From positions 795,501 to 859,500 of the forward strand of contig OZ029922.1 of NCBI GenBank assembly GCA_964023275.1: a stretch of 64,000 bases of DNA. Reading direction: 5' to 3'. Shown piece after piece: positions 57,739 to 64,000 of this stretch. The translations under genes and the position numbers were made by a program. Every line of letters begins with the position of its first letter. Positions within the stretch are counted from its first letter, which is position 1. Source of the DNA: Norana najaformis. Lineage: Eukaryota > Annelida > Clitellata > Crassiclitellata > Hormogastridae. The notes under the pieces were generated by a model. The model was not told where the DNA came from and ran no database searches. It worked only from the letters and a program-made list of their open reading frames with translations.

Positions 57739-60700
57739 CCAGTGGCCCGGGAAGTGTTTAAAAGTTGTGTGAGTCAACCTCAGCCAAGTACAGACCTAAC
57801 GTGGATATAATTAATTCGTGACGTAATATCAGAGTATATATCACTGTATTATTTTTATAGTATTAATATTTTGCTCAGTGGTTTAGGTAGGTTTTCCGTA
57901 GCCCAAAAAGTTGTGTGAGCATGCTCCAGCATCGGCGCCAGAGAGCCAAAACTTGTGTGAGCATCGGCGCCTTTGGCGCCATGGCTCCCGGGCCTCTGTA
58001 TGAAACCTATGTATAGACTGGTTGGTAATTGGTTATTTTCAAACAGAGTCTGTGATATTGGTTTCCCAAGTCTCAGCCTACATCAGCAACAGTTATAAAG
58101 GTTACCTTTTCACGACCCCGGACAATACAGAAGGAAACAGACGCACTCAGTTCGAAGCTGCCACCTGGTGCAAAAATAACGGCACTCGACTGCTGGAGAT
58201 ACCGAGCAACGAAGTTCAGACGATTGTCGTTGAATACATCCGGAGTATTTACGATAAGGGCCTGAATAGTTGGAATACTGTCCTTAACGCAAGAAAGTAT
58301 GGCCAGAGTTGGAATTGGGTGAACGGAGAAGGAATCAGTAAGACTGTCTTACTTACATTTCTCACCTTTCCACGGCGTGCTAAAATCCGAGATTAATTCT
58401 GCATGAAATCACAAATGCCATACAAATGAGCTTGATAAGTTTTTTTAGTTAGTTAGCAAGATGAATATTCATAACGAGCCATATAGAAATGCTTCTAGAA
58501 CGCGATCTAATCGATAGCGCACTTGGCTGTAATCCAAAGACTGGAAACTCGAGCCTGCTGAGCGGACTTCATGTAATGACCCTGGGTAAGTTGTATGCAC
58601 ACATTTGCCTCGGTCACCAAGTAGTATGCTCTGTAAAAAAAACGGCAAGTCCTGTGTCCAAGACATTGGGCTTCGTCCACTGCCGGCTCAAGGGCAGGAA
58701 CTGAGCGCCTACCTACTTTTCACATTGAACTCGGGGCCTTTAACTCCTTCAGTTCTGAGAACTTTCGCGCTAACGCAATTAATTTTTACTTAATCTGCTG
58801 GATAGCCAAGTTCTGTATGCGTATAGCATAGCAGACTGGTTCAAGATAGACTTTAACATTCTCCTTCAGATAACCTTGTAGTCGAGCAACAAGGACGAGA
58901 CCTAACCAAGAGCTTCGGATTTCTGCATTCAACTGGAACTCGGATTTCTGTAGCTGCGGCCTTAGCAACCGATAGAAAAGCTTTTATCTGCGAAGGTAGG
59001 TATAAGCAGAAAAACGCGTTGAGTTTCGTACTGTCTAACTCTAACTGCCATGAGCTTATTCATTCATTCATTCGTTCGTTCGCTTTCTCAATCGTTCATT
59101 TATTCATTTATATAGCGCCTTTTAAGGTGTCTAATCAAATACACACCCAACCCAGCCAGGTGAAAGAGAACAGTTTTTAAGCATTGATGAAAAGTACACG
59201 AAGCGTTCATGGCCAGAAGGACAGACACGCTGTTTTACTGCCATATCTTACAGATTATCTCACTGCCATGAACTCGCATTGTCTTCCTGCCATGATTCCA
59301 ACATATGTATGGTTCTGTGTAGGTATCTTATTCTGCCCACAGAGACGGACTGGGCTGTGGTATCAATAGCTGCCTGTTGATGTCCATGATTATAAAACCC
59401 AAAGGCAATTCAGAGAGACAAACTTGTTTTGCCTTCATAGTTTATGAGCTGACTTCAGTCGACTTCAACCCATCCCAGTCTATCTATTGATGGTCCTCAG
59501 TGCCTCTGAATAGACGTCTTGCTCTTGGCGATTTTGAATAAGCCTGATCAGATTTCAGCTGCATGCAGCCTACGCAGGCTATTAATATATATATATATAT
59601 ACAATGTTACATATATATATATATACATATATGCATATATATCAAGTACTTAATATAGCGCTTTACAAGGCGTTGCAATAATTGGCTTTATTGTAGTGTA
59701 TTGTACTAGCCTATAAGGGAACAGTGACGCTGTTTTATTCAGGTTCGTCGTATTGTACAGCTGGAGTAGTGTTTCATAATCGATGTTACAAAAGCCATTC
59801 GGAGACGTTGTCCTGGTTTGACGCCAGGAACAGGTGTTTGGATGGAGAAGGCGATTTGGCATCATTCGATTTTGTAAATGACAGCCTAGGGTTGTCAGTC
59901 TTGAATGGTACTTGGCTGAATCCAGCAAGTAGCCACTGGATTGGAATACGCAGAGCAGTCTGGAAATGGGAAGACTCAAGTAGGCCTGAATGTTCTTCAT
60001 TTAAATTTCGGCTTTGCAGCTATTATTTAAAAATAAGCGCCATTGTCTAATGCACAAACTATCAACGGATGACGCACCACATGCAATTCGTTAAATATAC
60101 AAGTATTCGTAAAAATTCTTTTATATTTCTCTTCTCAGTAGCTACTGATTGATACTAATTTTATGCATTTAACTTTAGTTGCAATACCGCAAATCATCTG
60201 GTCTCTGTAGAGTATCGATCATTGAGATATGCTGGCCTGCCTTCGGTTAACATGCCTCAAAGACTCAGATACTGGTTCTGTTCAGTGAACAGAACCAGTA
60301 TACAAAAAGCAGTTATTACGTAGAAGCGACAATCGACTGATGCCTTTTGCATCACAATAACGGCGCTATAGAAGTTTTCATATCACGCAGATTCATAATT
60401 ACATCCAAGAACAATAAAGAGATAAAACTAATGTTTTTCATACGCTGACATAACACAATTCCAATTCAATTTGATCTACTTTAATGTCTTGGCTTAATCT
60501 TAGGGATTAAGCCTAATCTGACAAATTAGGCCTAATAATATTGATTAGGACTAATCTGTTCCCGTTTCCGAAATCAAATGTATTCATGCAAATAACTTAA
60601 GAAGAAAAAGACATAAAGCATCAAGGAATTAAAATAGTGCTACTCATCTAAGACAGCGGATTAAGAAGCTATGAGGAACGGCAGCCGAGTGGTTGGAGGG

Positions 60701-63700
60701 CTCGGCCTTTAACGCGGATAGTACGGGTTAGATCCTTCTCCCCTGAGACGGTTACTGTGTAGGGACCTTGAGCAAGTCCTTCACTCACACAATTGCTTCG
60801 CGCCATCGATCGATGCTTAGCCATTAGATAGTGGCGCCTAATAAATGCAGATATAATAAATGATAAGAAGGTCTTGATCCGGACGACGTCCGAGTCAGTG
60901 TTCCGTTTGATGACTGTTTTTAACTACTACTAAGAAGAAATAAACCGTTTATAACTAGAGCTGAAGTTTGCAAGAAAAGCAGTGGCTGCATCTGATAATA
61001 ATGAATACTTAATGTATATATATATGTATATGTAACATGACACTTTATATAGCGCCTTTCTAGTAAACTCACACTAGTGCTACACGCATCGCTATCTAAC
61101 TGATCTAAACGAAGTGCTTTTAAAGACAGTTTGAAATGTTTGATGAAAAGGCAAATGCAACAGTAGGTATGTGAAGGATCGTTCCATGAGAAAATTCAAC
61201 CCTGATTTGTGTTTTGGGTATTTTTTCAACAGATTCTGAAGTGAGGTACACGCATTGGGTCGATGGTCATCCAGAATTGAACAAAAATTATGATTGCATC
61301 TGTCTTTATCACATCGATTGGAAATGGATGACGTGCGACTGTGGAACTGAATATCAGTTCATTTGTCTCACAGGTTTAACAATTCATTAATTTTATGCTC
61401 AAAAAGATTACAGAATAATCTAGAAAATCTTTAACTAAGTACACAATAGCTTAATGGTTAGCAAACTGGTCTGTCAACTCAGAGGTCGGAGGTTCAAATC
61501 CTCGCCATGACAGAAAGTTTCTGCCCCACTTGCACCCTGGAGCAAACTCAACCGTAAAATGAGTACAGCGACTGTACACTGCAGGTGGGAATATTAGGCG
61601 GGGAGGGAGAGGACTGGCCACCCGTCTCGTATGCCGAGACTAAGAGAAATGAAGTCGCTAACATTTCATACTTGTGACGGTTCCTCGGGATTAGCTTAAG
61701 AGACTGTTCTTATTCTATGGCTAGATTCTTTCCGGATATTTGCATTTACAGGCAAAGGAAGTATTAATATAGACTGTTTTATGTTTGCAACTGTGTATCG
61801 TAATATTTTTCCTAGACAAGTATTCAAGACCAAGACACACAACGTGAAGAGTCGTTGCAAAATATAACTAGATTATCTAGCATGCTTTTAGGCAAGTGTT
61901 GTTGAAGCGTATCAAGATCTCACCATGATAAGACGAGGTAAGTTAAGATAAGGCTAAATAAGGCGGCCTGAAGTAAGGTAATTGTAATCGCCACTGTATA
62001 GACGCCTATTCAAGAGAAACTTCTTACAGGTGCTTGTATGTAATCGTAAATGCAATGACAACATCGTAGATAGCAAACTACTTCTAGGGCCCTTTACAAT
62101 GAAGTCAGATAGGAAAAGGTAATGGTTCATCTATTATAGATCTCAGTTGTCGGTTAAACAACCTTTCGGCTCAAGCGCAAACATAACAGTAACAATCCAT
62201 CAACAGAACAACTAATGTAATGTGAAAATTTCTATACCACCGTTATAATGCAATAGTGTTTTGTAGCGAACTCGAGCATCAGCAGTTCAACTACAGCTTC
62301 AACTAAGACTACAGTAACAGCTACATCAATGAAGACTACTTCTCCAACTGCAACTAGAACTACAGTTGCGAATATATTGACCAGACCTACTTCAGCTGCA
62401 GCCAGAAGCACCGTAAACAATCTGACGTCAACTTCATTACCGTCTTCATCTTTACCTATAGATCCGAGGATAAGTTATATTGGGAGTGGCGAAAGCTTCG
62501 CCTTAACTTACAGTAAGTGCTATATAATAGACGTGCATAAAGAATCGATTACGATAAATGTTTTAGGCAGTAATGCGCAAAACATTCATACTGTTTTCAT
62601 TCTTCCAGATTTAATGTAACAGTTTTCTTGCATAGGCCGATCTTTGTTTCTGATTATCCTTCGTAGAATAGACTCTGGTCTCCTCGGTCTCATGGATTTT
62701 GACTGGTCCTATCCAGAGGATTGTGATTTTAGAATGGGGTTTTGTTTGGAAGACTATCGATTGATGCCCTGTCTATTAGTGCATATTAGTGGCGCTACAG
62801 AAATTTCCATCTTAGAGTAGAATTTTAAAGGAGGTCATACGGTTGTTATAGAAAAACGTGTACACATCTACAACGTTTGGACACATGGCAACTTGCTTGA
62901 ATTATCATGGTTTTTTATTTATGAAGGTTCGTACACTAAGAGGAAAAACTGAAAGAGCTGCCCTTACATCTCCGCGTGGCAGCCATGAAATATCAGATAT
63001 ATCTTCTGGAGTTTATTTATTCATCTGATTTAGAATTGTGATGGTTAATTTATTAAACGTTTTCTGGTGTTTTTCTTTCAACAGATGCGGCTCTTGGAAT
63101 TGGCTTAGGCGTTGGAATTGGAGGAGGATTAATCATCTCTGCCATTATTGTCGCAATCTACATATGGGCCAGAAAACGCGGATGGCCAGGGTGAGTGGAA
63201 AAAGATGAAGTTTCATATCTGTGCGACTTTCGTAAAGTAAAGTAATATGTAATATAATGTGTTTAAAAGTGACACATGCATATTTTGTCGGTTGTTACCA
63301 ATTAATATACCTATATTATTTGAATGCCTCAATAACTTTATCATAAGTTTTTATCATCTGATACAATCAAATGTAAGGAGTTCAATAGCACGGATATCAT
63401 AATGCGAGAGCCATCAATCAGGTGAAATCTTAGTCAGAATCTTAATCCGCGGGAGAAGTAAAGTTGAAATCCGATAGAAATAAACATATGGCATGTATGG
63501 GATACTCGAAAACTTGAAAAGAACAAAGATCAGGTGCATTTAGTTTATCAGTTTTTAATAAATTTTATGTTAACACTTTATTTAAGGACTTTTCCAGTTT
63601 TAAAGACATCGCAACCTTCAGACATCAGTCTCAAGCCAAGTGGATCCTCTTATACTCTCATATCACAGAAAAGGCAACATGAAGCTAATACAGTGGATAC

Positions 63701-63875
63701 CGGCATGCATGATGGTAGTTTCAATGTCATTTATAGCAACCTGGAATATATTTCCAGTTCCACCCAAGCGGAGACGTCTTCCATCGACAATTCCTACTCC
63801 AAGCCATCTATTATTCCATCCGGCGAATCGTCTAACATTGAAATCAAGAACGGCGATATCTCAACCGTTGCATAA
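56897..63875 (+). CDS. Type I receptor: two C-type lectin domains, ITIM-like tail
   Basis: Eight exons, every junction GT...AG and in phase: 56897-56927, 58047-58337, 58870-58995, 59743-59979, 61233-61373, 62267-62512, 63085-63190, 63587-63875; 488 residues. Residues 1-21 (MVYRFGCLILESVILVSQVS) form a plausible signal peptide; an in-frame ATG 48 bases upstream would only lengthen it. CTLD1 (about 27-149) has ATWCKNNGTRLLEIP, WNWVNGEGI and AFICE but only the outer cysteine pair (C52, C148). CTLD2 (about 154-274) is the long form with C154, C164, C181, C252, C263/C265 and C273, HWIGIRR, WKWEDS and HWVDGHPE; EPN/QPD and WND are absent, so classical calcium-dependent sugar binding is doubtful. 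276-357 is a Ser/Thr-rich stalk, likely O-glycosylated. The transmembrane helix is 361-385 (glycine-rich first half). The 103-residue tail has SSYTLI (Y415) and VIYSNL (Y442), both ITIM-like; YSN also fits a Grb2 SH2 site. A cell-surface recognition receptor is inferred. Confidence 0.85.
57558..57735. repeat. AT-rich palindromes and TA microsatellite
   Basis: Inside intron 1 of the lectin receptor. A hairpin has arms CGACTTGTTT (57601-57610) and AAACAAGTCG (57636-57645) around a TA loop, followed by a (TA)n run of about 65 bases at 57670-57734. Confidence 0.9.
58495..58720 (+). mobile_element. SINE family B in lectin intron 2
   Basis: tRNA-like head (ATCTAATCGATAGCGCACTT, ACTCGAGCC), GGTAAGTTGTATGCACACAT, then TGTGTCCAAGACATTGGGC and CTGCCGGCTCAAGGGCAGGA. 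It lies between exons 2 and 3 of the receptor. Confidence 0.65.
60675..60855 (+). mobile_element. tRNA-headed SINE (family A) in lectin intron 4
   Basis: Head GGCAGCCGAGTGGTTGGAGG, then GGTTACTGTGTAGGGACCTT, GAGCAAGTCCTTCACTCACA, tail GTGGCGCCTAATAAATGCAG. The best preserved head of the family. Confidence 0.85.
61440..61640 (+). mobile_element. SINE family C in lectin intron 5
   Basis: Head TAGCTTAATGGTTAGCAAAC, B-box GAGGTTCAAATCC, AATGAGTACAGCGACTGTAC, tail GAGGACTGGCCACCCGTCTC. The head folds like a tRNA but the unit continues well past it, so it is a SINE rather than a tRNA gene. Confidence 0.8.
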
Positions 63876-64000
63876 GCTTTAAGACTTAACTCAAGCTGAT
63901 TTACGTTTTACACTAACACTGTCACCAGATCAGAAAATAATTTAGGACTGATCACCTGCAGACAAAGAACAATATGCAATACTTCCTTCCCTTCTTAAGT

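Noticed and set aside
60680-60750. tRNA gene (Ser/Leu-like head)
   Set aside because: It is the head of a family A SINE with the full body and tail following.
61448-61515. tRNA gene
   Set aside because: A- and B-box-like blocks are present, but the sequence continues into a repeated ~200-bp SINE body with copies elsewhere.
63640-63875. Classical ITAM in the receptor tail
   Set aside because: The two YxxL/I motifs are separated by 23 residues, outside the 6-12 usual for an ITAM; two ITIM-like motifs fit better.

Overview
The window is animal nuclear DNA. Its genes are split by spliceosomal introns with GT...AG borders. It carries a THAP zinc finger, C-type lectin domains and kinesin-motor exons, together with CR1-like and RTE-like LINE remnants and many tRNA-headed SINEs. 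The species cannot be fixed from sequence alone; the mix of gene families and the GCGCTATAGAAGT-type repeat tails fit a marine invertebrate. Most of the 64 kb is repeats. No operons, rRNA, functional tRNA or CRISPR arrays were seen.

Layout. 1-8 kb: a purine-rich 26-bp minisatellite, several copies of a dispersed ~0.7-1.1 kb element (called family D here), a CAG array and a 40-bp minisatellite. 8-19 kb, minus strand: a decayed kinesin-3-like gene. Six motor-domain exons (14.4-18.7 kb) carry in-frame stops and a ruined P-loop; candidate downstream coiled-coil exons lie at 13.5, 10.9, 9.7 and 8.3 kb. 19-21.5 kb: an inverted-repeat element and more family D. 21.9-32.1 kb, plus strand: a THAP-domain gene whose second intron appears to be ~8.4 kb, filled by a 121-bp satellite. 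Inside that satellite sits a nearly intact 3.0-kb DNA transposon with 24-bp terminal inverted repeats, a 4-bp target duplication and a two-exon gene resembling the DUF7869 family of putative DDE-type proteins. 34.6-37.4 kb, plus strand: broken paralogues of the 9.7 and 8.3 kb exons, one blown open by a minisatellite.

40.9-42.9 kb: a two-exon gene with an in-frame heptad (EELERKT) coding minisatellite. 45.0-47.6 kb: a small three-exon gene with a CR1-like LINE in its first intron. 50.1-52.6 kb: a GC-rich 21-bp minisatellite that is stop-free over long stretches on both strands; its long ORFs are artefacts. 53.8-56.1 kb: family D, SINEs and a TTA microsatellite. 56.9-63.9 kb, plus strand: the best-preserved gene, an eight-exon, 488-residue type I membrane receptor with two C-type lectin domains, a Ser/Thr-rich stalk, one transmembrane helix and a tail with two ITIM-like tyrosine motifs.

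The genes do not form a pathway. The most interesting items are the DUF7869-like transposon caught with its ends and target duplication, the ITIM-tailed double lectin receptor, and the pair of inverted kinesin-like remnants, one of which shows a minisatellite born from exon sequence.
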